The notes beneath the pieces are model-generated. The model was given only the letters and a program-made list of their open reading frames with translations. It was not told the origin of the DNA and ran no database searches. Shown here in pieces: positions 1 to 7,063 of a stretch of 13,924 nt of DNA. The translations under genes were made by a program, and so were the position numbers. The stretch is from contig SLQC01000369.1 in NCBI GenBank assembly GCA_007131625.1, positions 1 to 13,924 on the forward strand. The letters run 5' to 3'. Source of the stretch: Balneolales bacterium. Its GTDB lineage: Bacteria; Bacteroidota; Rhodothermia; Balneolales; Natronogracilivirgulaceae. The stretch's first letter is position 1. The number at the start of each line of letters is the position of its first letter.

Positions 1-168
1 GGAGAGATGCGTGATCTGGACCTCTTGCTTACTATCTGCAATCGTATGGAAGGCCGTACAATCTGTGCACTTGCTGATGCCGCCGCATGGCCGGTACGCT
101 ATTCGATTGACCGGTTCCGTGATGAATTTGAAAAGAAATGCAAAAAAACGGTCTATGCTGTCGCATGA
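1..168 (+). CDS. nuoF: NADH-quinone oxidoreductase subunit F, C-terminal fragment (5' end outside window)
   Basis: NuoF is the NADH- and FMN-binding subunit of respiratory complex I, in the peripheral arm on the cytoplasmic side. Reading frame 1 is open from the window edge to a TGA at 166-168 and gives the last 55 residues of the protein. The stretch GRTICALADAAAWPV matches the conserved NuoF C-terminus, and its cysteine (residue 22 of the fragment) corresponds to the fourth ligand of the N3 [4Fe-4S] cluster. The usual family form is LGDAAA; here the glycine is alanine. The tail after the conserved FRxEFE segment is short and lysine-rich. nuoG follows 85 bases later on the same strand, consistent with a nuo operon. 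The flavin and NADH sites and the start codon lie upstream of the window. Confidence 0.93.
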   Translation, partial: GEMRDLDLLLTICNRMEGRTICALADAAAWPVRYSIDRFRDEFEKKCKKTVYAVA

Positions 169-253
169 CGGTAGACCCAGTTATTTGACCATGGCCGGCT
201 GCCCAATTATCAGTTACAACTGTTTCGCAGTCGTTTAACATCATAAATCAGTT

Positions 254-1993
254 ATGCCAGAAATTTTTATTGATAACGAAAGATATGAGTTCGAAGAACA
301 TGGCAAGGTTTTACAATTTATGCTTGACCACGGCCTGGACCTTCCCTTTTTCTGTTACCATCCTTCTCTTTCTGTACCGGCCAACTGCAGGCAGTGCATG
401 GTAAAAGCGGGTATGCCAATCTTCGACAGAGATAATGCTACATATGACCTTGATGATGAAGGTAACCGTAAAATTCGTTTTTTTCCAAAACTGATGACCG
501 CCTGCAGTCTTGATTTGGCTGACGGAATGGTCATTTATACCCATCGATCCGATGAACTGGTGAAGCAGGCCCAGGCCGACAACCTGGAATTTATCCTGAT
601 CAATCACCCGCTCGACTGCCCGATTTGTGATCAGGCCGGTGAATGCCCTCTTCAGATCCTGACTTACAAGTACGGACCGGAAGGCAGCCGATTTGAACAC
701 AAAAAGGTCCACAAACCGAAATCCATTCAACTCGGGCCACGGGTAATCCTGGATGCCGAGCGATGCATCAACTGCACGCGATGTGTTCGGTTTACAGATG
801 AAATTAGCAAAACACGGCAACTTACCATCATCTCCCGGGGTGACAAAAACTACCCGATGACAGCTGTTGGTGAGGTGTTTGACGATCCCTACTCTCTGAA
901 CACCGTCGATATCTGTCCTGTTGGAGCTTTGACCAGCGCCGATTTCCGCTTTAAGGCACGGGTATGGGAGATGAACCAGACGCCGGGTATCGATATCACT
1001 AACGGTAAAGGGTGCAATACCTACGTTTGGACCCGGGACAATCTGGTTATGCGTATCACACCACGCTTTAACGATGCCGTCAATGATCATTGGATGCCGG
1101 ATGCTGGAAGAGTGTCTTTTCGACAATTCAACGAGAACAGGATCTCCAAACCACTGGTACGGATCGACTCAACCGACCAGGTCCGATCATCCTGGAATAA
1201 CGCCCAACTGACACTGGTCGAACAACTCGATAACATTTCAGCAAGCAATGTAATTGTAATCGGTAGTCCGCACGCTTCGGTCGAAGACAATTACGCATTC
1301 AAAAAGTACTTTGGACAGTACGGAGTCACCAATTTCCGCTATGTTCCGCACATTATTCCCGGTGCAGGTGACGATCTGTTGCTGACGGACGATCAGGCGC
1401 CCAATACAAACGGGGTGCGAACACTAGGATTTGCCGAGACATCCGAAGAAGAGCTTCTGCAAATCCTCTCCACTGACAAGCCGGAAATGATCGCTGTCTT
1501 GAGCGACGATCTTGTGGGCAGGACCGGCCTGACCTCCGATCATTTTAAAAATGTGTTCACCGTTATCTGGTCGACCAATCACAACGAATCCACTGCATCA
1601 GCTGATTTGGTGATTCCCATTACCTGTGCCGTCGAACACGCCGCATCTTATATAAATGTAGATGGACGGATTCAGCGGACCATCCCGGCCAAAGAGACGC
1701 TTTATACTAACCGGAACCTGGACCTGGAGATGTCCATGAGCCGGCTGGACCACTACGGCACAAAATTCGATAACTGGGTCACCGATGCGAACCGCGTAGA
1801 TTGCCTTCCGGCCTGGGAATTTTTTACAAGATTGGAGGACAGGGAATCCATCGTTTCCTGGCAATCGTCCCGTGAAATTATGCAGGAAATTGCCGATCTT
1901 CATCCTGTGTTCCGGGGGGTCTCATTTGAGCGCATGGATGAGGAGAACGGAATTCAATTGGAATTGAAAACTTCAGTAGTTAATCCGGTATAA
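254..1993 (+). CDS. nuoG: NADH-quinone oxidoreductase subunit G, short form
   Basis: This 579-residue protein is the large iron-sulfur subunit that carries electrons through the peripheral arm of complex I. The ferredoxin-like N-terminus has four cysteines for the N1b [2Fe-2S] cluster (C34, C45, C48, C84). H118, C122, C125 and C131 form the His/Cys3 site of N5, and C171, C174, C177 with C221 form the N4 [4Fe-4S] site. Around residues 245-285, where many NuoG proteins carry the extra N7 cluster, only C254 is present, so N7 is absent. The remainder resembles a reduced molybdopterin-oxidoreductase-like domain. Long NuoG forms reach about 900 residues (E. coli 908), so this is a short version. 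The ATG at 254 has no clear Shine-Dalgarno sequence, but the ferredoxin fold begins at residue 3. The TAA overlaps the nuoH ATG by one base (TAATG), implying translational coupling. Confidence 0.96.
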   Translation: MPEIFIDNERYEFEEHGKVLQFMLDHGLDLPFFCYHPSLSVPANCRQCMVKAGMPIFDRDNATYDLDDEGNRKIRFFPKLMTACSLDLADGMVIYTHRSDELVKQAQADNLEFILINHPLDCPICDQAGECPLQILTYKYGPEGSRFEHKKVHKPKSIQLGPRVILDAERCINCTRCVRFTDEISKTRQLTIISRGDKNYPMTAVGEVFDDPYSLNTVDICPVGALTSADFRFKARVWEMNQTPGIDITNGKGCNTYVWTRDNLVMRITPRFNDAVNDHWMPDAGRVSFRQFNENRISKPLVRIDSTDQVRSSWNNAQLTLVEQLDNISASNVIVIGSPHASVEDNYAFKKYFGQYGVTNFRYVPHIIPGAGDDLLLTDDQAPNTNGVRTLGFAETSEEELLQILSTDKPEMIAVLSDDLVGRTGLTSDHFKNVFTVIWSTNHNESTASADLVIPITCAVEHAASYINVDGRIQRTIPAKETLYTNRNLDLEMSMSRLDHYGTKFDNWVTDANRVDCLPAWEFFTRLEDRESIVSWQSSREIMQEIADLHPVFRGVSFERMDEENGIQLELKTSVVNPV

Positions 1994-2988
1994 TGGATCC
2001 TTTGCTTTTCTCAACACTTGTAATGTTTGCAGTTGTGCTTCTCTTTCTGCTGCCATCTGCCGCAGTTGCCGTATACGCTGAACGGCGAGTGTCTGCATTT
2101 ATTCAAAACCGGTACGGTCCCAACAGGGTCGGCCCGCTCGGGCTCTTTCAGCCTTTTGCAGATGTGATCAAACTCTTTCTGAAAGAGGATATCATCCCGA
2201 CACACGCCAACCGCGTTCTGTATACCCTGGCACCCATGATACCGGTGACCACAGCCGTCATTACTGTGGCTGTTATCCCGTTCAGTGAACATGTCTATAT
2301 CACCGATATCAACGTCGGTATTCTTTTCCTGCTTGCCGTTGCTTCGCTTTCGGTCTATGGAGTGACTCTGGCGGGATGGGCCTCCAACAGTAAATACTCT
2401 CTTCTGGGGGGACTCAGGGCGGCGGCACAGATGATCAGTTACGAACTGCCGATGGGCGTCGCTCTGGCTTCTGTAATCCTTTTTGCCAGCTCACTGAGCG
2501 TAGTCGAGATCGTCAACTCCCAGGAGATGTGGTGGAATGTTTTCCGAAATCCACTGGCGTTCATCATCTTCACCATCGCCGTTTTCGCCGAAGCCAACCG
2601 TTCACCTTTTGACCTCGTCGAGGCGGAGCAAGAGCTTGTCGGTGGATTCCATACCGAGTACAGCTCCATGAAGTTCGGGACCTTTTTTTTGGCGGAATAC
2701 ATGCACATTGTCATAGGCAGCATGCTGATCACCACCTTCTTTTTCGGCGGGTACCACCTTCCCTTCGCCGGCTACTGGCTGCCTGAAATGGGCCCCCTTG
2801 CCAAATCAATCCTCGATATACATGTTTTCCTGGCTAAAGTCGTTTTCTGGGCGTTTGTCTTTATATGGGTACGGTGGACCCTGCCCCGATTCAAGTTTAA
2901 CCAATTGATGCGTCTCGGATGGGCCAGGATGCTACCTTTGGCTATACTTAATTTTGTGGTGTTAGCAATAATTCTGTATCACATCTGA
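1993..2988 (+). CDS. nuoH: NADH-quinone oxidoreductase subunit H (membrane)
   Basis: NuoH (ND1 homologue) is the membrane subunit joining the peripheral and membrane arms of complex I, and it forms much of the quinone-binding chamber. The 331-residue product is the usual family length and is hydrophobic throughout, with about eight membrane segments. Two diagnostic blocks are visible. The first is AERRVSAFIQNRYGPNRVGP at residues 29-48. The second is the acidic loop EANRSPFDLVEAEQELVGGF at 200-219, followed by HTEYSS, which carries conserved charged residues near the quinone site. The ATG at 1993 shares a base with the nuoG stop, and the TGA at 2986-2988 shares a base with the next ATG. The next gene is mtaB rather than the nuoI found in canonical nuo operons, so the complex I locus is interrupted or split here. 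Confidence 0.97.
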   Translation: MDPLLFSTLVMFAVVLLFLLPSAAVAVYAERRVSAFIQNRYGPNRVGPLGLFQPFADVIKLFLKEDIIPTHANRVLYTLAPMIPVTTAVITVAVIPFSEHVYITDINVGILFLLAVASLSVYGVTLAGWASNSKYSLLGGLRAAAQMISYELPMGVALASVILFASSLSVVEIVNSQEMWWNVFRNPLAFIIFTIAVFAEANRSPFDLVEAEQELVGGFHTEYSSMKFGTFFLAEYMHIVIGSMLITTFFFGGYHLPFAGYWLPEMGPLAKSILDIHVFLAKVVFWAFVFIWVRWTLPRFKFNQLMRLGWARMLPLAILNFVVLAIILYHI

Positions 2989-4337
2989 TGCAACAAAAAA
3001 AAAACCGGAATATCAGTAGCGTCTCTTTCTACACGCTGGGCTGCAAGCTGAATTTTGCCGAAACATCCACCCTCAAAAGACAATTCAGGGGCAGGAATTT
3101 CGAGATCAAACCATTTGACAGCTTGTCAGACGTCTATGTTATCAACACATGTTCGGTAACCTTGGACGCCAATCGCGACTGCCGGAAGGTCGTACGCAGT
3201 GCCCGACGCCGGAATCCGGATGCCTTTATTGTGGTGACCGGATGCTATGCCCAGCTCGAACCTGAAGAAATCGCCGAAATCGATGGAGTGGATCTGGTCA
3301 TCGGCACACGTGACAAATTCGACATCCTGGAACTGGCCGGGAACTTTGAGAAAACGGACCATACAATCATTCATCGGTCCGATGTCAACGAGGCTGTGGA
3401 TTTCCACCACGCTTTTTCTTCCAGCGACCGAACCCGTTCATTCCTTAAGGTCCAGGATGGTTGCGACTATAAATGCAGCTTTTGTACCATCCCGATGGCC
3501 CGGGGAAAAAGCCGGAGTCCGGGTGTCGATCACATTGTCGCCAATGCACAAAAGGTGATCGATGACGGTTACCGCGAAGTGGTTCTTACCGGCGTCAATG
3601 TCGGCGATTTTGGCAAACAGTCCGGCGAGACATTTCTGGATCTGATATCAGCTCTGGATCGGCTTGAGGGTCTGGAAAGAATTCGGATATCTTCCATCGA
3701 ACCGAACCTTCTTTCCGAAGAGATTATTGACTTCGCGGCGAACTCACGTGCTATACAACCTCATTTTCACATCCCGCTTCAAAGCGGGTCGGATGAAATT
3801 CTGAAACTTATGAAGCGGCGGTATCGCACCGATCTGTACCGCGAACGGGTCGCCAGCATCAAATCACTAATGCCCGACGCCTGTATCGGTGTGGACGTCA
3901 TAACCGGTCATCCCGGAGAAACAGATTCATTTTTTCAGCAGACGATGGACTTTCTCCAGTCGCTTGACATCAGTTACCTGCACGTTTTTACTTACTCGGA
4001 GCGTCCGAATACTACAGCATTAGACATGGCCTGCTCGATCCCCGTACCGGTTCGTAAGAAACGGACGCACCAGCTTCGAAGATTATCGGATCAGAAGCGG
4101 TTCGATTTCGACACTTCATTTCTTGGGATGGAACGGCCGGTTTTACTGGAAATAGAACCTCAGAACGGCCATTTGACGGGATGGACGGATAACTATATCC
4201 GGGTAAAGGTGCCCTGCGATTCTTTGCAGCCGAACCGAATAGTCCATTGCCGCCTTGAAGAGCGTCAACCCGGCGAAGATATGGTAGGGGCTGTGGTTAC
4301 TGCAAACGAAGCTGGGGCAGATCACGCATTTGTCTGA
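2988..4337 (+). CDS. mtaB: tRNA t6A37 methylthiotransferase (MtaB-type radical SAM enzyme)
   Basis: MtaB adds a methylthio group to N6-threonylcarbamoyladenosine at tRNA position 37, giving ms2t6A in tRNAs such as tRNA-Lys(UUU). The 449-residue protein has the family's three parts. The N-terminal UPF0004 domain supplies the auxiliary-cluster cysteines C19 (in TLGCKLN), C55 (NTCSVT) and C86 (TGCYAQ). The radical-SAM domain carries CxxxCxxC at C159, C163 and C166. A C-terminal TRAM-like domain lies near residues 380-440. TLGCKLN and the FLKVQDGC lead-in favour MtaB over MiaB, whose N-terminus usually reads TYGCQMN. The ATG overlaps the nuoH TGA by one base (TGATG), so translation is probably coupled to a complex I gene. 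Codons 4-6 lie in a run of ten A residues, which could allow slippage. The assignment to t6A rather than i6A is by motif only. Confidence 0.93.
   Translation: MQQKKNRNISSVSFYTLGCKLNFAETSTLKRQFRGRNFEIKPFDSLSDVYVINTCSVTLDANRDCRKVVRSARRRNPDAFIVVTGCYAQLEPEEIAEIDGVDLVIGTRDKFDILELAGNFEKTDHTIIHRSDVNEAVDFHHAFSSSDRTRSFLKVQDGCDYKCSFCTIPMARGKSRSPGVDHIVANAQKVIDDGYREVVLTGVNVGDFGKQSGETFLDLISALDRLEGLERIRISSIEPNLLSEEIIDFAANSRAIQPHFHIPLQSGSDEILKLMKRRYRTDLYRERVASIKSLMPDACIGVDVITGHPGETDSFFQQTMDFLQSLDISYLHVFTYSERPNTTALDMACSIPVPVRKKRTHQLRRLSDQKRFDFDTSFLGMERPVLLEIEPQNGHLTGWTDNYIRVKVPCDSLQPNRIVHCRLEERQPGEDMVGAVVTANEAGADHAFV
2995..3004 (+). repeat. A10 homopolymer at the start of mtaB
   Basis: Ten consecutive A residues span codons 3-6 of mtaB (CAA AAA AAA AAC). 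In the zero frame this contains A AAA AAA and A AAA AAC, both classic slippery heptamers. A shift to the -1 frame meets TAG at 3017-3019 and a shift to the +1 frame meets TGA at 3049-3051, so slippage by polymerase or ribosome would abort MtaB. The run is read directly from the sequence; any functional role is inference, and homopolymers are also prone to sequencing error. Confidence 0.9.
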
Positions 4338-4396
4338 GCATCAACTATCCAGGCATTCCACAAAAACCGATCAACTTAAACGAAAGTGTAACAATC

Positions 4397-5194
4397 ATGT
4401 CTGATGATACTTATAAAAAGCTGTTCGAATCCATCCGTGATTTTTTAAAAAATGAAGCAGAAACTTACGGTTCGTTTCACGTGCCGGAGATAACACCGAA
4501 TAATGCTCTTGACTCCGACACTATTTCCGGTTCTGATTCCAATAATGTATCCGGAACGGGTACCAGCTCAGCAATATCTCCTTCATCGGTCGTGTCAACA
4601 ACCGAAGACACATTAATCACACCGGTAAATGCGTCAACCCTCGAGGAGCTGCACGCCATATGCATGAAAGCGGATGTTTTGAAAACCGATCTGGAAAACA
4701 CAAATATGGTTTTCGGTACTGGAAATCCGGATGCGGATATCATGCTTATCGGCGAGGCGCCTGGAGCTCAGGAGGATAAAGTGGGTGAGCCTTTTGTCGG
4801 AAAAGCGGGACAGTTACTGAACAAAATTCTGGCCGCCGTCTCTTTTTACCGCGAAGAAGTCTACATCGCAAATATTCTGAAGCATCGTCCACCCAACAAC
4901 CGGGATCCACTTCCCCAAGAGCGAGACAGAAGCCTCCCCTACCTGTTTCGTCAAATCGAACTCATCAAGCCAAAATGGATCGTCTGTCTGGGTCGCATCT
5001 CAGCCCAAACGCTACTCAAAACCAACAAGCCGATGAAAGCCCTGCGCGGCACCTTCCACCCTTTCCAGGACAACATTGAGCTGATGGTCACCTTTCATCC
5101 CGCAGCACTTTTACGCAATCCCTCATGGAAACGGGATACCTGGGAGGATGTACAGATGCTTCGAAAGAGGTATGACGAGATGCAGCAACAATGA
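4397..5194 (+). CDS. Family-4-like uracil-DNA glycosylase lacking the Fe-S cysteines
   Basis: The product (265 aa) belongs to the uracil-DNA glycosylase superfamily, which excises uracil from DNA to start base-excision repair. Motif A is GEAPGAQEDKVGEPFVGKAG (residues 119-138) and motif B is FHPAALLR (233-240, H234), both typical of family 4. The conserved middle NILKxRPPNNRDP is also present. Canonical family-4 enzymes hold a [4Fe-4S] cluster with four cysteines; here the equivalents are C89, A92, H163 and S179. The only other cysteine in the whole protein is C197, so that cluster cannot form. Residues about 35-80 are a Ser/Thr/Asp/Asn-rich, probably disordered linker between a short N-terminal segment and the catalytic domain. 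The gene starts 59 bases after mtaB on the same strand, with no clear Shine-Dalgarno sequence. Glycosylase activity is inferred from the intact motifs. Confidence 0.88.
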   Translation: MSDDTYKKLFESIRDFLKNEAETYGSFHVPEITPNNALDSDTISGSDSNNVSGTGTSSAISPSSVVSTTEDTLITPVNASTLEELHAICMKADVLKTDLENTNMVFGTGNPDADIMLIGEAPGAQEDKVGEPFVGKAGQLLNKILAAVSFYREEVYIANILKHRPPNNRDPLPQERDRSLPYLFRQIELIKPKWIVCLGRISAQTLLKTNKPMKALRGTFHPFQDNIELMVTFHPAALLRNPSWKRDTWEDVQMLRKRYDEMQQQ

Positions 5195-5274
5195 CTAAGA
5201 ATATCGCATCATTGATGACTAAGGATATAGCATCGTTGATGATAAAGATTGTCGCAGCATCCATGACTATGTAA
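5191..5274 (+). CDS. Possible 27-residue repeat peptide coupled to the glycosylase stop
   Basis: An ATG at 5191 overlaps the glycosylase TGA as ATGA and opens a frame that runs to TAA at 5272-5274. The predicted peptide is three 8-residue units of pattern MTKxIASL, the third degenerate, followed by MTM. The start/stop overlap is the arrangement used for translational coupling, and similar overlaps join other genes in this window. Against a real gene: it is very short, it consists wholly of a simple tandem repeat, and no known family is recognised. It may equally be read-through of a decaying repeat. Confidence 0.2.
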   Translation: MTKNIASLMTKDIASLMIKIVAASMTM

Positions 5275-5290
5275 ACACATCGTCGATGAC
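5191..5290 (+). repeat. 24-bp imperfect tandem repeat over the glycosylase stop codon
   Basis: Four consecutive units begin at 5191, 5215, 5239 and 5263 (lengths 24, 24, 24 and 23 bases), with the start of a fifth at 5286. Each begins ATGACT or ATGATA. Units 1 and 2 are nearly identical (ATGACTAAGRATAT, then GCATCRTTG); units 3 and 4 are more diverged. The array starts inside the ATGA that contains the glycosylase TGA (5192-5194). The period is a multiple of three, so the first three units keep one reading frame. Confidence 0.85.
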
Positions 5291-5365
5291 TTGAACAAGC
5301 ACAAAACGGTAATGTGAAGGGCCACAAAATCAGCGATGTAGATATTCGAAGATTAATCAGAAAAA

Positions 5366-5400
5366 CTTTTCCGATCCGGCGAAGTCTTTCGTAAATTTTT
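5366..5400 (+). terminator. Candidate intrinsic terminator before dnaB
   Basis: Arms CTTTTCCG (5366-5373) and CGGCGAAG (5377-5384) can pair around a 3-base loop, with one G-U pair and one mismatch. They are followed by TCTTTC and then a TTTTT tract at 5396-5400. The position, 170 bases after the glycosylase stop and just upstream of the candidate dnaB promoter, suits a terminator. The T tract is interrupted and the stem imperfect, so the call is weak. Confidence 0.3.
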
Positions 5401-5401
5401 A

Positions 5402-5409
5402 TAACTTTG
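5402..5409 (+). promoter_or_regulatory. Candidate Bacteroidota-type -7 promoter element for dnaB
   Basis: TAACTTTG is an exact match to the TAnnTTTG element of primary-sigma promoters described in Bacteroidota. It lies about 100 bases upstream of the dnaB ATG in the only sizeable gap on this side. A clear upstream TTTG partner at the expected spacing is not seen, so the call rests on the -7 element and its location. Confidence 0.35.
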
Positions 5410-5512
5410 TTAATGGCCACTCTTGCCTGTCCGAAACAGACCAAATCCGAACAAAAACTTGTATTTACCGAACTTTTCATAATAATTTCAGTACTGTATT
5501 CCCATCGTTTCA

Positions 5513-7063
5513 ATGGCTAAATCGTCACAATCCAGAAATACCAGGCCAGATCCATATTTACTGCTGGAAGCACAGGGGAAGATTCCTCCGCAAGCGGTCG
5601 AAATAGAGGAAGCGATTCTGGGAAGCATGCTTATAGAGGAGCAGGCGGCATCTGTTGCGCTGGAAATGCTTCAGATTGATGACTTTTACAAACCGGCTCA
5701 TCGCCATATTTTTGAGGTTATAAGCAAGTTGTATGAGCGTAACAATCCACTTGACCTGCTTACGGTGGAAAGCGAATTGCGCGATTCTGACCTGCTGGAT
5801 ACGATCGGTGGCAGCGGTTATTTGTCGGACCTCACCCGTGCGGTCAGTTCCGCCGCTAATATCGAGTATCATTGCCAGATCGTAGCAGAAAAAGCGCTCA
5901 AGAGAAATCTGATTCTGAGCTGCTCTGATATTATCCAGGACTCATACGATACGACCAGTGACTCCTTTGAAGTTTTGGATGCGGCGGAACAGAGAATTTT
6001 CGAAATCACAAACGCCAAATCAAATGCAGGAAGCCGATCGCTTGGTGAGATCCTGAAACACACGATCTCCTATCTCGAGGAGATCCGCGGCAAAAAAACG
6101 GGGATCACTGGTGTGCCGACTGGACTTGATGTCGACAATCTGACCGCCGGTTGGCAACGGGGCGACCTGGTCATTATCGCTGCACGTCCGTCGATGGGTA
6201 AAACTGCATTTACGCTGACTGTTGCCCGAAATGCATCCTTGAATCCTGATCCCGAAAATCGGGTTCCAGTCGCGATATTCAGCCTGGAGATGTCCGAACA
6301 AGCACTTGTGCAACGTCTCCTCACAATGGAGGCTCGGGTGGATGCACAGAAAGCGAGAACCGGCAAACTGGATGATAACGAATTTAAAAAACTTATTGAG
6401 GGTGCCGGCCGGCTGCATACCGCTCCTATTTTTATTGACGACACGCCATCCATCAGCATCATGGAGCTGCGTTCCAAATGCCGGCGGTTGAAAAATGAGC
6501 ATGATATCGGGCTTGTCATCGTCGACTATCTGCAGCTAATGACCGGAATGCAGAACGATCGCCAAAACCGTGAACAGGAGATCGCCGGGATTTCCCGTGG
6601 ATTGAAAGCGCTATCCAAGGAGCTTGACGTACCAGTGATCGCCCTCTCTCAGCTCAGCCGGGCGGTGGAGCAGCGAGGCGGTGACAAAAGACCTCAGCTG
6701 AGTGACTTGCGGGAGTCAGGCTCTATTGAGCAGGATGCTGACGTGGTCTGTTTCCTGTATCGGCCCGAGTATTACAAGATCTCAACCGACGAACAGGGCA
6801 ACTCGACCGAAGGTGTTGCCGAATTGATCATCGGCAAACAGCGTAACGGGCCGATTGGAATGGTCAACTTACACTTTGTCAAGAATTACGCCCGTTTTGA
6901 AAACCTTTCCAGATCGTATGGTAATGAGCCGTATCTTTCCCAAGGTGTGAAATCAGCCGGTTCACTGACCGAAGGTGAGCCTGAGTCGACCGCTTTCAGT
7001 GAAAAAAGAGCAAAAAAAACCGGGTTCACTTCTCAGTCTGACGACGAGGATAGTCCGTTTTGA
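5513..7063 (+). CDS. dnaB: Replicative DNA helicase DnaB
   Basis: DnaB is the hexameric 5'-3' helicase that unwinds DNA at the replication fork and interacts with primase. The 516-residue product has the helical N-terminal domain (about residues 25-135, with PPQAVEIEEAILGSML) and the RecA-like C-terminal ATPase domain. The Walker A motif is ARPSMGKT (224-231) and Walker B is VIVDYLQLM (335-343). The conserved sensor/DNA-binding segment ALSQLSRAVEQR and the block DLRESGSIEQDADVV lie at about 377-412. No intein interrupts the Walker A or Walker B region, where helicase inteins often insert. The tail from about 471 is a variable, charged extension. The ATG at 5513 has no Shine-Dalgarno sequence. 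The last 38 bases overlap the 3' end of the convergent minus-strand glycosyltransferase gene. Confidence 0.97.
   Translation: MAKSSQSRNTRPDPYLLLEAQGKIPPQAVEIEEAILGSMLIEEQAASVALEMLQIDDFYKPAHRHIFEVISKLYERNNPLDLLTVESELRDSDLLDTIGGSGYLSDLTRAVSSAANIEYHCQIVAEKALKRNLILSCSDIIQDSYDTTSDSFEVLDAAEQRIFEITNAKSNAGSRSLGEILKHTISYLEEIRGKKTGITGVPTGLDVDNLTAGWQRGDLVIIAARPSMGKTAFTLTVARNASLNPDPENRVPVAIFSLEMSEQALVQRLLTMEARVDAQKARTGKLDDNEFKKLIEGAGRLHTAPIFIDDTPSISIMELRSKCRRLKNEHDIGLVIVDYLQLMTGMQNDRQNREQEIAGISRGLKALSKELDVPVIALSQLSRAVEQRGGDKRPQLSDLRESGSIEQDADVVCFLYRPEYYKISTDEQGNSTEGVAELIIGKQRNGPIGMVNLHFVKNYARFENLSRSYGNEPYLSQGVKSAGSLTEGEPESTAFSEKRAKKTGFTSQSDDEDSPF

Larger units (their letters stand above)
5195..5512. other. 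Intergenic region between the glycosylase gene and dnaB
   Basis: This 318-base stretch has no convincing full-length gene. Its first part is the tandem repeat and its coupled 27-residue frame. The middle (about 5275-5365) shows nothing I can name. A hairpin with a T-rich tail lies at 5366-5400, followed by a TAnnTTTG match at 5402-5409 and an AT-rich leader of about 100 bases to the dnaB ATG. The arrangement suggests that the upstream transcription unit ends here and a dnaB unit begins. Confidence 0.6.

Noticed and set aside
11..238. 75-codon plus-strand frame at the window start
   Set aside because: Frame 1 over the same bases gives the conserved NuoF C-terminus, so this frame is a shadow.
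311..1126. 271-codon minus-strand open frame
   Set aside because: It lies wholly within nuoG, whose plus-strand product has all expected cluster ligands; the minus-strand translation resembles no family.
5088..5513. 141-codon minus-strand open frame spanning the gap before dnaB
   Set aside because: It begins with TTG, runs antisense into the glycosylase gene, and its most regular part is only the reverse reading of the 24-bp tandem repeat. No family recognised.
5513..7063. Possible intein in DnaB
   Set aside because: Walker A and Walker B regions are continuous and the protein has normal length.
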